NCBI GenBank assembly: GCA_002382495.1
Contig: DFXW01000015.1
Span: forward strand, 64,042 to 128,041
Direction of reading: 5' to 3'
DNA: 64,000 bases
DNA from: Flavobacterium sp. UBA4098
GTDB lineage: Bacteria > Bacteroidota > Bacteroidia > Flavobacteriales > Flavobacteriaceae
How positions within the stretch are numbered: the first letter of the stretch is position 1; the number at the start of each line of letters is the position of its first letter. The translations under genes and the position numbers were made by a program. The notes below the pieces were generated by a model, which had not been told where the DNA came from, did not search any database, and saw only the letters and a list, made by a program, of their open reading frames with translations. Positions 52,852-61,295 of this stretch are shown here, in pieces.

Positions 52852-52945
52852 ATTCGATTTGGGGTCAAATGGTAGTTACAGGGCGTTTCAAATGTACTAA
52901 TTATTTTAATACATCAATCGATAATTTTAATTTATCAATCAATTT
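52852..52945. repeat. Direct repeat R3, extended copy
   Basis: Core 52852-52883 is identical to R1 and R2; similarity to R2 continues to about 52945. Homology to R1/R2 on the left stops at ATTCG, exactly where the Cys-rich remnant begins. Lies downstream of the DUF1801 gene. Confidence 0.88.
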
Positions 52946-52985
52946 TTTTAAAAAAAATAAATTTGTTGTTTTGAAAATCAATTCA

Positions 52986-53369
52986 TTATTTCTTATTCTT
53001 CTCTAAATTATCCGCTACACGATAGCGCAGTATTTTTTGAAGTAGTTCTTCGGGAATTGGTTTTTCGGGTGTGAATTGAATAGTACCCGCTGAGGTTTTG
53101 AAGTCCTTGAGTTCGGATGCAAAGTCTTCAATAGTTTTCGCATTCCAGGGAAAGAAACTGCAGTGGTTTTTAAAAGCGGCAAAGCCACCAATCATTCCGT
53201 GACAATGGTAGGCGGGCATTTTATAACTGATGAATTCTACAGCTTCAGGAACGGTATTTTGAATGATTTGACGCACACGCTCCAAAGCGATTTGTTGCTC
53301 TAGGGGCAAGTTGGCTATGTATTTGTTTACGCCTTCGGTATCGTTAGATTTTGTTGCTGCCATTGTCAT
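52986..53369 (-). CDS. DUF1801 (YdhG/iron chaperone-like) protein
   Basis: 127-residue single-domain protein. VNKYIANLPLEQQIALERVRQIIQNTVPEAVEFISYKMPAYHCHG, then FFPWNAKTIEDFASELKDFKTSAGTIQFTPEKPIPEELLQKILRYR, follows the DUF1801/YdhG pattern related to frataxin-fold iron-binding proteins. The start MTMAATKS contains two ATG codons two residues apart and either could be used. It forms the right edge of the accessory island. Confidence 0.88.
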   Translation of the reverse strand: MTMAATKSNDTEGVNKYIANLPLEQQIALERVRQIIQNTVPEAVEFISYKMPAYHCHGMIGGFAAFKNHCSFFPWNAKTIEDFASELKDFKTSAGTIQFTPEKPIPEELLQKILRYRVADNLEKNKK

Positions 53370-53486
53370 TCAATTTATTTCAAAAATAATAAAAGTTTTA
53401 CCTCTCACGAAAACAAAGTTTGATTTTCGGGAATTCAATTTGTACTTTTGAGTCTAATTGAATTAGCCTTGTAAAACTCATTTGAC

Positions 53487-54245
53487 ATGAAAATCGTAAT
53501 TTCTCCCGCCAAGTCGTTAAACTTCGAAAAAGAATTGCCTACAACGCAATTCACCCAATCCGATTTATTAAAAGAATCGAAAAAAGTGCATGCCGTTTTG
53601 AAACAAAAATCGCCAGCCGAATTATCAGATTTGATGTCGATTTCGGATAAATTGGCCGACTTGAATTGGCAACGCAATAAAGCCTGGAAAACGCCTTTCA
53701 ATCCTACTAATTCACGTCCTGCAGTCTATACTTTCGACGGAGAGGTGTATAACGGTTTGGATGCCTATTCTATTCCGATAGAAAAGTTAGACCAATTACA
53801 AGAACGTTTGCGCATTTTATCTGGTTTGTATGGCGTTTTGAAACCTTTGGATTTGATACAAGCCTACCGATTGGAAATGGGTACCAAATTGCCTATTGGC
53901 GAATGCAAGAATTTGTATAATTTCTGGAAAAAAACGGTTACGGCTAGTTTAAATAAAGAACTCAAAAAAGGAGAGTTGTTTGTCAACTTGGCAAGCAATG
54001 AATATTTTTCAGTTGTTGATACCAAAGCACTAAAAGTACCTGTTATTACCCCCGACTTTAAAGATTACAAAGACGGCAAATTAAAGATGATTAGTTTCTT
54101 TGCGAAAAAGGCGAGAGGCATGATGGTACGGTACATAATAGATACCAACGCTGAAACTATCGAAGACCTAAAAGGCTTCAACTACGAAGGCTATCAGTTT
54201 GACGCTAATTTATCTAAGGGAAACAATCTGGTTTTTACGAGATAG
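53487..54245 (+). CDS. yaaA: Peroxide stress protein YaaA
   Basis: 252-residue YaaA/DUF328 protein. MKIVISPAKSLNFEKELPTTQ, FDGEVYNGLDAYSI, LSGLYGVLKPLDLIQAYRLEMGT and NLASNEYFSVVD are family blocks. In Escherichia coli it limits free iron and DNA damage under hydrogen peroxide and binds DNA. It converges with trpA with a 10-bp gap and no visible hairpin. Confidence 0.95.
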   Translation: MKIVISPAKSLNFEKELPTTQFTQSDLLKESKKVHAVLKQKSPAELSDLMSISDKLADLNWQRNKAWKTPFNPTNSRPAVYTFDGEVYNGLDAYSIPIEKLDQLQERLRILSGLYGVLKPLDLIQAYRLEMGTKLPIGECKNLYNFWKKTVTASLNKELKKGELFVNLASNEYFSVVDTKALKVPVITPDFKDYKDGKLKMISFFAKKARGMMVRYIIDTNAETIEDLKGFNYEGYQFDANLSKGNNLVFTR

Positions 54246-54255
54246 CCCTTAGCAG

Positions 54256-55017
54256 TTACCGAATCGCTTTTACAAATTCTTCGATTTTTCCTGTCCCATT
54301 TTGTGTAAGATGATTAATGAATGCACTTCCAATAATGGCACCTTTGGCAAATTCAGTTGCTTGATTAAAGGTTTCGGCATTGTTGATTCCAAAACCTATG
54401 ATTTGTGGGTTTTTCAATTCCATTGAAGCAATGCGTTTGAAATAGTTTTCTTGTGTGCTTCCAAAACCTGTTTGCGAACCTGTCACACTTGCTGAACTTA
54501 CCATATAAATAAATCCGTTCGATACACTATCAATAAAACGGATGCGCTCGTCAGATGTTTGTGGTGTAATTAAAAATACATTGATTAAGCCGTATTTTTC
54601 GAAAGTGGCTTTGTATTGGTCTGCATAGACATCCACAGGTAGGTCTGGGATGATTAAACCGTCAATTCCAATCTCAGCACATTTTTTACAGAAATCTTCT
54701 ATTCCGTATTGCAACATTGGGTTAAAATATCCCATAATCACTAATGGGATGGAAACCGTTTTACGAATGTCTTTCAATTGGTCAAACAACATTTGAGTCG
54801 TCATTCCATTATGCAAAGCCTGGGTAGAACTCGCTTGGATCGTTGGTCCATCTGCCAATGGATCGCTAAAAGGCAACCCAATTTCGATCATATCAACTCC
54901 ACTTTTTTCCAGATCTTGAATGATTTGTACGGTATCGTTCAGGCTTGGATAACCCGCAGAAAAATAGATGGATAGTATTTTTTTATTTTCTTGTAATTTT
55001 TGATTGATTCTGTTCAT
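54256..55017 (-). CDS. trpA: Tryptophan synthase alpha chain
   Basis: 253-residue TIM-barrel subunit cleaving indole-glycerol phosphate to indole. The catalytic Glu is in DMIEIGLPFSDPLADGPTIQ and the second acid in IDGLIIPDLPVDVY; phosphate contacts are in GFGINNAETF and GAIIGSAFI. Last gene of the trp operon, 2 bp behind trpB, whose subunit it joins in the alpha2beta2 channelling complex. Confidence 0.96.
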   Translation of the reverse strand: MNRINQKLQENKKILSIYFSAGYPSLNDTVQIIQDLEKSGVDMIEIGLPFSDPLADGPTIQASSTQALHNGMTTQMLFDQLKDIRKTVSIPLVIMGYFNPMLQYGIEDFCKKCAEIGIDGLIIPDLPVDVYADQYKATFEKYGLINVFLITPQTSDERIRFIDSVSNGFIYMVSSASVTGSQTGFGSTQENYFKRIASMELKNPQIIGFGINNAETFNQATEFAKGAIIGSAFINHLTQNGTGKIEEFVKAIR

Positions 55018-55019
55018 TG

Positions 55020-56201
55020 TTATAATTTAAAATAATCAATATAAGTATTCAAATCTTTGTCGCCACGTCCCGATAAATTAATTACGACCACATCATTTGG
55101 TTTGAATTTCATTTCGTCCAAAACCGCAAAGGCATGCGCCGTTTCGATTGCCGGAATGATACCTTCTAATTTAGATAATTCTAATCCCCAATGCATCGCT
55201 TGTTCATCGGTAATTGAGATAAATTGTGCTCTACCGGTTGCATATAAATTGGCGTGCATTGGTCCTACTCCTGGATAATCCAGTCCTGCTGAAATAGAGT
55301 AGGGTTCTGTTATTTGACCGTCTGGAGTTTGCATCAATAAGGTTTTACTCCCATGAATAACACCTACTTTTCCTAAAGCGGATGTAGCGGCACTTTCACC
55401 GGAATGTACACCTAAACCTGCTGCTTCTACAGCAATGATAGTAACGTCTTTTTCATCCAAAAAGTGATAATAGGCTCCTGCAGCATTACTACCTCCACCG
55501 ACACAAGCAATCACATAATCTGGATTTTCTTTTCCTTCTTTTTCCAATAATTGGCTTTTGATTTCTTTCGAAATTACCGATTGGAATCGCGCTACCATAT
55601 CCGGATAAGGATGTGGTCCCACTACAGAGCCAATAATGTAATAGGTATCAACCGGATTGTTAATCCAATCGCGAATCGCTTCGTTTGTAGCATCTTTTAA
55701 GGTACGTGAACCCGACATGGCCGGTCGTACTTCGGCTCCTAACATCTTCATACGAGCTACATTAGGTGCTTGGCGTTTGATATCAATTTCCCCCATGTAC
55801 ACAATACATTCCAATCCCATTAAAGCACAAACAGTTGCGGTAGCTACACCGTGTTGACCAGCTCCCGTTTCGGCAATAATTCGCTTTTTCCCCAAACGTT
55901 TAGCTAATAAAATTTGCCCAATGGTATTGTTTACTTTATGCGCTCCTGTATGGCATAAATCTTCTCTTTTGAGGTAGACTTTAGTATTGTATTTTTCAGA
56001 TAAACGTTTTGCAAAATAAAGTGGAGTAGGGCGTCCCACATATTCTTTTAACAAATCGTCAAACTCAGCTTGAAACTCCGGTTCAGCGGTTATTTTTAAA
56101 TAATTTTGACGCAATTCTTCTACATTGGGATATAACATCTCTGGGATGTATGCTCCTCCAAATTCTCCGTAATACCCTTTTTCATTGACGTTGTAACTCA
56201 T
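55020..56201 (-). CDS. trpB: Tryptophan synthase beta chain
   Basis: 393-residue PLP enzyme condensing indole with serine. The PLP lysine is in HTGAHKVNNTIGQILLAK, the catalytic Glu in ETGAGQHG, and the phosphate loop in CVGGGSNAAGAYY. It is 10 bp downstream of trpF. Length and motifs are those of the standard TrpB1 type. Confidence 0.97.
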   Translation of the reverse strand: MSYNVNEKGYYGEFGGAYIPEMLYPNVEELRQNYLKITAEPEFQAEFDDLLKEYVGRPTPLYFAKRLSEKYNTKVYLKREDLCHTGAHKVNNTIGQILLAKRLGKKRIIAETGAGQHGVATATVCALMGLECIVYMGEIDIKRQAPNVARMKMLGAEVRPAMSGSRTLKDATNEAIRDWINNPVDTYYIIGSVVGPHPYPDMVARFQSVISKEIKSQLLEKEGKENPDYVIACVGGGSNAAGAYYHFLDEKDVTIIAVEAAGLGVHSGESAATSALGKVGVIHGSKTLLMQTPDGQITEPYSISAGLDYPGVGPMHANLYATGRAQFISITDEQAMHWGLELSKLEGIIPAIETAHAFAVLDEMKFKPNDVVVINLSGRGDKDLNTYIDYFKL

Positions 56202-56211
56202 GTTGTACTTA

Positions 56212-56835
56212 TTAAAAGTTTATTTTTTGTTTAAAACGATCTAATTTTTCTTTGTTTTTTAATCCGGCTTCGATTTCAAATTTACTATTTACATCAATAG
56301 CAATAATGGGTAAATCGGTTTTTAGTATTTGATTGACCAAATCGATTTCATCCAATCCAATGCCACCACTCAAAAAAAATGGTTTTTGCGATGGATATTG
56401 TTCCAGTACTTTCCAATCGAAAGTTGTTCCGTTGCCACCCGGTAGTTTTCCTTTGGTGTCAAAAAGGAAATAATCACAAACTGTTTCGAAAGGCTCTAGT
56501 TGGTTAAAATCAAATATGTCATCCACCGAAAACACCTTGATAATTTCAGTCGTATTAGCCAAAGTATTTTTTAACTCATGGCAAAAAGCTACTGATTCAT
56601 GACCATGCAATTGAACCGCTTGCAAATCGTGTTTCAATACCTGTGTTTCAATTTCTTCTTTATTAGCATTGACAAAAACTCCAGTTTTTTTAATGCTTTG
56701 GGGCAAAGTAGGTAGGGTTTCATCAAAATACCGTGCCGACTTATCCCAAAATATAAAGCCCATATAATCCGGTAGGAGTGATCCTACTTCGAGAATATTG
56801 TCGGAATATTTCATGCCGCAGATCTTGAGTTTCAT
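56212..56835 (-). CDS. trpF: Phosphoribosylanthranilate isomerase
   Basis: 207-residue TIM barrel performing the Amadori rearrangement. The catalytic Cys is in LKICGMKYSDN, the general acid Asp in FLFDTKGKLPGGNGTTFDW, and the phosphate loop in FLSGGIGLDEI. It is a separate gene, not fused to trpC, 2 bp behind it. Confidence 0.95.
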   Translation of the reverse strand: MKLKICGMKYSDNILEVGSLLPDYMGFIFWDKSARYFDETLPTLPQSIKKTGVFVNANKEEIETQVLKHDLQAVQLHGHESVAFCHELKNTLANTTEIIKVFSVDDIFDFNQLEPFETVCDYFLFDTKGKLPGGNGTTFDWKVLEQYPSQKPFFLSGGIGLDEIDLVNQILKTDLPIIAIDVNSKFEIEAGLKNKEKLDRFKQKINF

Positions 56836-56837
56836 AC

Positions 56838-57620
56838 TTACTTTAATTGAGCTATAAATTCTTTAGCAGCTAGACCTGCATTATCCGTTTTCATAAAGTT
56901 TTCACCAATTAAAAACCCTTGATAGCCATACGGTTTTAATTCGGTTATCGCTTCAATAGAAGAGATTCCACTTTCGGACACCTTTACAAAGTCGTTCGGA
57001 ATTTGGGCTGCCAATTCTTTACTGAAATCCAAACTCACTTCAAAGGTTTTTAGATTTCTGTTGTTGACTCCAATCATGTCCAAACTTGGCATAATCGATT
57101 TCTTTAATTCTTCTTGATTGTGCACTTCCAAAAGGACTTCCAATCCTAATCCATGTGCAAATTCAGATAAGCTTTTGATTTCTTCTCGGCTCAACACCGC
57201 AGCGATTAACAGAATTAAATCGGCTCCATGGGCTTTGGCTTCCAAGATTTGATATTCATCTACAATGAATTCTTTTCGCAAAAGCGGAATGTTTACTGTG
57301 GCTCTAGCTAACAACAAATCGTCCAAAGAACCACCAAAATATTTGCCATCTGTTAAAACCGAAATACCACAAGCACCGGCAGTTTCATAACCTTTGACTA
57401 CTTCTTCTACCGTAAAGCCGTAATTAATCTCGGCTTTTGAAGGGGAACGTCGTTTGTGTTCGGCAATAATTCCAGAATTACTGTTTCTTAAATTATGGCT
57501 CAACGAAATAGTTTGTTTTTCAAAAAATACCGATGCTTCCAATTGGGAGACTGGAATAATCGATTTTTTGAGCATTACTTCTCTTCGTTTGTCCAATATG
57601 ATGTTGTCGAGTATGTTCAT
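56838..57620 (-). CDS. trpC: Indole-3-glycerol phosphate synthase
   Basis: 260-residue TIM-barrel enzyme closing the indole ring. Key residues are in IIAEHKRRSPSKAEIN (catalytic Lys), ILTDGKYFGGSL, LLRKEFIVDEYQI, LEVHNQEEL, IGVNNRNLKTFEV and SESGIS. It is separated from trpD by the inserted four-helix-bundle gene. Confidence 0.96.
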   Translation of the reverse strand: MNILDNIILDKRREVMLKKSIIPVSQLEASVFFEKQTISLSHNLRNSNSGIIAEHKRRSPSKAEINYGFTVEEVVKGYETAGACGISVLTDGKYFGGSLDDLLLARATVNIPLLRKEFIVDEYQILEAKAHGADLILLIAAVLSREEIKSLSEFAHGLGLEVLLEVHNQEELKKSIMPSLDMIGVNNRNLKTFEVSLDFSKELAAQIPNDFVKVSESGISSIEAITELKPYGYQGFLIGENFMKTDNAGLAAKEFIAQLK

Positions 57621-57655
57621 TTTTATAATTTAAAGATTGAAAAATTTAAAAATGA

Positions 57656-58021
57656 CTATTTTATTTTCTCACTTAAATATTTTATGAAATTGGATAAATT
57701 TTGAGAAATTTCGATAGTTAGATGATAACTTTCTTTAATTTCTATTTCATCTGAAAAACCCAATTCTTTGCAAAGAACTAGCATACTTCTGACTTCGGCG
57801 CAACTTCCTTTAGCAATTTTTAAGAACCTTATAAATTGTTTATTGTTATTATATTCGGATCCTTCAGCAATATTATTTGTTATTGATATAGCAGCTCTTT
57901 TAATTTGATCTTTAAAACTGTATTCTTTTTCAAAATATTTATTTTCTAATAAATTAAAAATCAATTTGGTTAATTCTACACCTTTTTGATAAACTTGAAA
58001 TTCCTCAAATGATTTTGTCAT
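57656..58021 (-). CDS. Four-helix bundle (S23/IVP-like) protein inside trp operon
   Basis: 121-residue protein of the four-helix bundle family related to the 23S rRNA intervening-sequence protein: FEEFQVYQKGVELTKLIFNLLE, FKDQIKRAAISITNNIAEGSEY, FIRFLKIAKGSCAEVRSMLVLCKELG. Homologues are scattered through Bacteroidota genomes and their function is not established; a pentameric nucleic-acid-binding role has been suggested. It lies in the same direction, 37 bp after trpD and 35 bp before trpC, in spacers more AT-rich than the operon's other 1-10 bp junctions, so it looks inserted. Confidence 0.88.
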   Translation of the reverse strand: MTKSFEEFQVYQKGVELTKLIFNLLENKYFEKEYSFKDQIKRAAISITNNIAEGSEYNNNKQFIRFLKIAKGSCAEVRSMLVLCKELGFSDEIEIKESYHLTIEISQNLSNFIKYLSEKIK

Positions 58022-58058
58022 AATCTTTCAATTTTTAAATCTTTTAATCATTTAATCC

Positions 58059-59051
58059 TTATCTACTTAATTCTTGTAACGTTTTTAAGGCTTGTAATCC
58101 TTTTCCAGAGAACAAACTCTCTTTGGCTAATTCAAACCCTTCTAACGGACTGCATTGGGTTACCGTAGCAATCGCCATTGCTGCATTGGCGCAGACCACA
58201 TTGTTTTGTGCTTCAGTTCCTTTTCCTGAAATAATATCCGTAAACAATTGGGCTGATGCTTCAATGGTTTTACCTCCTTCAATTTCGGTTTGAGACAATA
58301 AACGCACCCCAAAATCATCCGGATTCAGCATTAGTTCTTTGGTATTCGTTATGCATTTGGTTGGACAAGTTAAGGATACTTCGTCATAGCCGTCAAGCGA
58401 ATGTAAAATGGTGAAATTTCTATCGGTGTTTTGGTACAAATAGGCATACATTCGAGCCAATTCTAAATTAAAAACACCTACCAACTGATTCTGAGGAAAA
58501 GCGGGATTCACCATAGGTCCCAACATGTTGAAAAAGGTTTTTACACCCAATTCTTTTCGAATTGGTCCCACATTTTTCATAGCGGGGTGGAAGAGCGGTG
58601 CGTGCAAAATACAGATGCCTGCTTTATCCATACATTTTTCCAAGAAACCAGCATCATTACTGAATTTGATTCCCATTTTCTCCATCACATTACTCGATCC
58701 CGAAATAGACGAAACGCCATAATTTCCGTGTTTAGCGACTTTGATTCCGGCTCCAGCAGCTACAAAAGAGGCTAAGGTCGAAATGTTAAACGTGTCTTTT
58801 CCATCGCCACCTGTTCCACATAAATCGATGGTGTTATAGCCTGATAAATCCACACGGATGCACAAATCCAATAAGGCTTCGCGGAAACCCGCTAATTCTT
58901 CAATGCTAATGCTACGCATCATGTACACCGTCAAGAAAGAAGCAATTTGGCTTGGGTTGTAGGCTCCGTTGGAGATGTTTACCAAGACGTTTTTTGCTTC
59001 TTCTTTCGAAAGCATTTCGTGATTGATTAGTCTGTTGAGTATGTTTTTCAT
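58059..59051 (-). CDS. trpD: Anthranilate phosphoribosyltransferase
   Basis: 330-residue enzyme attaching phosphoribose to anthranilate. The PRPP motif CGTGGDGKDTFNIST, KHGNYGVSSISGSSNVMEKMG and GPIRKELGVKTFFNMLGPMVNP are canonical. It is not fused to trpG. Start MKNILNRLINHEMLSKEEAK is standard; the gene follows trpG by 9 bp. Confidence 0.97.
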   Translation of the reverse strand: MKNILNRLINHEMLSKEEAKNVLVNISNGAYNPSQIASFLTVYMMRSISIEELAGFREALLDLCIRVDLSGYNTIDLCGTGGDGKDTFNISTLASFVAAGAGIKVAKHGNYGVSSISGSSNVMEKMGIKFSNDAGFLEKCMDKAGICILHAPLFHPAMKNVGPIRKELGVKTFFNMLGPMVNPAFPQNQLVGVFNLELARMYAYLYQNTDRNFTILHSLDGYDEVSLTCPTKCITNTKELMLNPDDFGVRLLSQTEIEGGKTIEASAQLFTDIISGKGTEAQNNVVCANAAMAIATVTQCSPLEGFELAKESLFSGKGLQALKTLQELSR

Positions 59052-59060
59052 TTTCTTATT

Positions 59061-59636
59061 TTAAGCTTTCACCCAATTTTCTAACATTTTCTTTCCGTTA
59101 GGAGTCAAGACACTTTCTGGGTGAAATTGCACACCTCTAACATCATAGGTTTTATGGCGAAGCGACATCACTTGTCCGTTGGCGTCAAATGAAGTAGCTT
59201 CCAAACAATCGGGTAAGTTGGTATCGACTACCCAAGAATGGTAACGTCCTACTTCAAATTCGTTATCCAATCCTTCAAAAAGCAATTCGTCGTTCACCGC
59301 TTTAGTAACATTTGTCGCTACACCATGATAGACTTTGTCTAAATTGGAAAGTGTTCCGCCATAGACTTCACCAATCGCTTGTTGTCCTAGGCATACGCCA
59401 AAAATACTTTTGGTCGGTCCGAACTGCTGAATGACTTGTTTCAATAATCCCGCTTCATCCGGAATTCCAGGTCCAGGCGACAATAAAATTTTGTCAAAAC
59501 GAGCAATTTCTTCCATTTCAAATTCATCATTTCTATACACTGTTACCTCGCAATCTAAGTCTTCTAAATAGTGAACTAGATTGTAGGTGAAGCTATCGTA
59601 ATTGTCTATGACTAATATCTTTTTCATTGTGTTCAT
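59061..59636 (-). CDS. trpG: Anthranilate synthase glutamine amidotransferase
   Basis: 191-residue class-I amidotransferase supplying ammonia to TrpE. VIDNYDSFTYNLVHYLE, the nucleophile Cys in FGVCLGQQAIGEVYGG and the His-Glu pair in GVQFHPESVLT complete the triad. MKKILVIDNYDSF is the usual N terminus, so the second Met (59627) may be the true start. It follows trpE by 1 bp. It could double as PabA if no other copy exists. Confidence 0.95.
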   Translation of the reverse strand: MNTMKKILVIDNYDSFTYNLVHYLEDLDCEVTVYRNDEFEMEEIARFDKILLSPGPGIPDEAGLLKQVIQQFGPTKSIFGVCLGQQAIGEVYGGTLSNLDKVYHGVATNVTKAVNDELLFEGLDNEFEVGRYHSWVVDTNLPDCLEATSFDANGQVMSLRHKTYDVRGVQFHPESVLTPNGKKMLENWVKA

Positions 59637-59637
59637 T

Positions 59638-61047
59638 TTAAATTGTTTCTGCCAAATCCAAAGCCGTATTCAAAGCTCGTAATTTGTTGTACACTTCTTG
59701 CATTTCGCTTTCTTCATCGGAGTCGGCTACGATTCCAGCACCCGCTTGACAATGCAATTGGTGGTTTTTACTTAAGAAAGTACGAATCATAATCGCATGA
59801 TTGAAATTGCCTTTGAAATCCATAAATCCGATGGCACCTCCATAAAAGTTTCGATTGGTTTTTTCATAGTCTTCAATCAATTGCATGGCGCGGTGTTTGG
59901 GTGCACCACTTAAGGTTCCTGCTGGAAAAGTATCGGCTACTACTTGCATCGTAGAGGCTTTGTCGTGCAAATGTCCCGTTACTTTGGATACCAAATGAAT
60001 TACATGCGAAAAGAATTGTACTTCTCTATATTTTTCAACTTGCACATCGTGACCGTTGCGGCTTAAATCATTTCGAGCCAAATCCACCAACATCACGTGT
60101 TCGCTGTTTTCTTTTTTATCTTCAGATAATTGTTTGGCCAATACCGCATCTTTTTCATCATCGCCTGTTCTTTTGAAGGTTCCTGCAATGGGGTGAATCT
60201 CAGCTTTACGGTCTTTTACAATAATTTGGGCTTCAGGTGAAGAACCGAATATTTTGAAATCACCATAATCAAAGAAGAATAGATAAGGCGATGGGTTAAT
60301 GCTGCGCAACGCACGATACACATTGAATTCATCTCCTTTAAATCCTTGGGTGAAACGTCGTGATAAAACCAATTGGAACACATCGCCACGGTAGCAATGT
60401 TTTTTGGCTAAAGACACATTGTGCTTGAACTCTACGTCGGTTAAATTAGAAAAACCTTCACCGTCTTTGGTGAAAGAATAGGAAGCTATATTTCTGGATT
60501 GCAATAATTGTTCGATTTCTGAAATGTTATTTTTCCCATCCAAACTATGGCAGAAAATATAGGCTTCATTTTTGAAATGATTGATGGCAATGATGTTTTG
60601 GTAAACTGCATAAAACACATCAGGAATGGTATTGCTATTTTCTTTTTTGGCAATACTTACTTTTTCAAAATAGCGAACGGCATCATACGAAATGTAACCA
60701 AATAAGCCATTATTAATGAATTTGAAATCATTCTTTTCCGATTCAAATTGTCCTGAGAATTCCTGAATTACCTCAGGAATATCCGTTGTAGCATCGATAG
60801 CGATTTTTTCAGTGCTTCCGTCAGGATAGATTTTAAAAATAGTTTCGTTTTCTATTTTAATGGAAGCAATCGGATTGCAACAGATGTACGAAAAACTATT
60901 ATCGTTTCCGTGGTAGTCACTACTTTCTAATAGTAAGCTATTCGGGAATTTATCGCGAATTTTCAAATAAACACTTACCGGCGTAATCGTGTCGGCTAGG
61001 ATTTGTTTGTAATGGGTATTTAAAATAAATGATTTCAAACTATTCAT
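59638..61047 (-). CDS. trpE: Anthranilate synthase component I
   Basis: 469 residues from the ATG at 61047 (MNSLKSFILNTHYKQILAD); the upstream frame overlaps the attenuator and is not coding. The enzyme makes anthranilate from chorismate. The feedback site motif LLESSD near residue 36 binds tryptophan. The chorismate-binding domain has FFDYGDFKIFGSSPEA, HPIAGTFKRTGDDEKD, LVDLARNDLSR, GTLSGAPKHRAM and CQAGAGIVADSDEESE. First gene of the trp operon; expression is subject to the upstream attenuator. Confidence 0.96.
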   Translation of the reverse strand: MNSLKSFILNTHYKQILADTITPVSVYLKIRDKFPNSLLLESSDYHGNDNSFSYICCNPIASIKIENETIFKIYPDGSTEKIAIDATTDIPEVIQEFSGQFESEKNDFKFINNGLFGYISYDAVRYFEKVSIAKKENSNTIPDVFYAVYQNIIAINHFKNEAYIFCHSLDGKNNISEIEQLLQSRNIASYSFTKDGEGFSNLTDVEFKHNVSLAKKHCYRGDVFQLVLSRRFTQGFKGDEFNVYRALRSINPSPYLFFFDYGDFKIFGSSPEAQIIVKDRKAEIHPIAGTFKRTGDDEKDAVLAKQLSEDKKENSEHVMLVDLARNDLSRNGHDVQVEKYREVQFFSHVIHLVSKVTGHLHDKASTMQVVADTFPAGTLSGAPKHRAMQLIEDYEKTNRNFYGGAIGFMDFKGNFNHAIMIRTFLSKNHQLHCQAGAGIVADSDEESEMQEVYNKLRALNTALDLAETI

Positions 61048-61082
61048 TTTTATATTGTTATCAAAAGCATAAAAAAGATATG

Positions 61083-61113
61083 AAAAAAGGCTTGTCGTCA
61101 TGACAAGCCTTTT
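61083..61113 (-). terminator. trp attenuator terminator hairpin
   Basis: Minus strand: 12-bp stem AAAAGGCTTGTC / GACAAGCCTTTT, loop ATGAC, then T-run. It lies between the leader-peptide stop and the trpE ATG, so it can stop transcription before the structural genes. Confidence 0.88.
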
Positions 61114-61153
61114 ATATTGATAGTTATACTATAGGAGCTTTGTTCACGACGAC
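61094..61153 (-). promoter_or_regulatory. trp antiterminator pairing segments
   Basis: Minus-strand GTCGTCGTG (61145-61153, end of the leader reading frame) is complementary over 9 bases, with one G-U pair, to CATGACGAC (61094-61102), which is the loop and first bases of the terminator's 3' arm. Pairing would prevent the terminator. A ribosome finishing the leader would cover the first segment; one stalled at the Trp codons would leave it largely free. Confidence 0.5.
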
Positions 61154-61200
61154 TGACGTAAATTGTTCCACCACCAAGTATTGTTTGTATTCGTAATCAT
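61144..61200 (-). CDS. trpL: trp leader peptide
   Basis: 18-residue reading frame MITNTNNTWWWNNLRQSS with three consecutive TGG codons (61168-61176), ending in TGA about 30 bases before the terminator stem. It starts about 13 nt after the predicted transcription start. This is the classic arrangement of ribosome-mediated tryptophan attenuation: scarce charged tRNA-Trp stalls the ribosome at the Trp run and allows read-through into trpE. Confidence 0.85.
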   Translation of the reverse strand: MITNTNNTWWWNNLRQSS

Positions 61201-61218
61201 AATCTTTTTGTGTGTTGA

Positions 61219-61250
61219 CAAATATATAAAGGTTATTCCATTAAGCCAAT
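61219..61250 (-). promoter_or_regulatory. trp operon promoter
   Basis: Minus strand -33 ATTG (61247-61250), 20-bp spacer, -7 TATATTTG (61219-61226). It is placed correctly to transcribe the leader peptide and attenuator, and lies between the clpB terminator and trpL. Confidence 0.6.
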
Positions 61251-61252
61251 AT

Positions 61253-61289
61253 AAAAAAGCGAAAAAAAATTAATTTTTTTCGCTTTTTT
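61253..61289 (-). terminator. Terminator after clpB
   Basis: Hairpin AAAAAAGCGAAAAAAA / TTTTTTTCGCTTTTTT around TTAA, immediately beyond the clpB stop. Confidence 0.75.
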
Positions 61290-61295
61290 GTTAAA

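Noticed and set aside
50970..52883. The three identical 32-bp cores as a CRISPR array
   Set aside because: Spacing is 1.3 and 0.6 kb with genes between, there are only three copies and no cas genes, so a CRISPR reading fails.
52806..53006. Plus-strand 66-codon frame crossing R3
   Set aside because: It runs antisense to the Cys-rich remnant, spans the repeat and a poly-A tract, and reads as AT-rich Asn/Phe/Leu; probably fortuitous, although the repeat stays open on this strand too.
48850..53369. Complete integron
   Set aside because: Only one attC-like element with an imperfect 5' core is visible and no tyrosine recombinase intI lies in the window.
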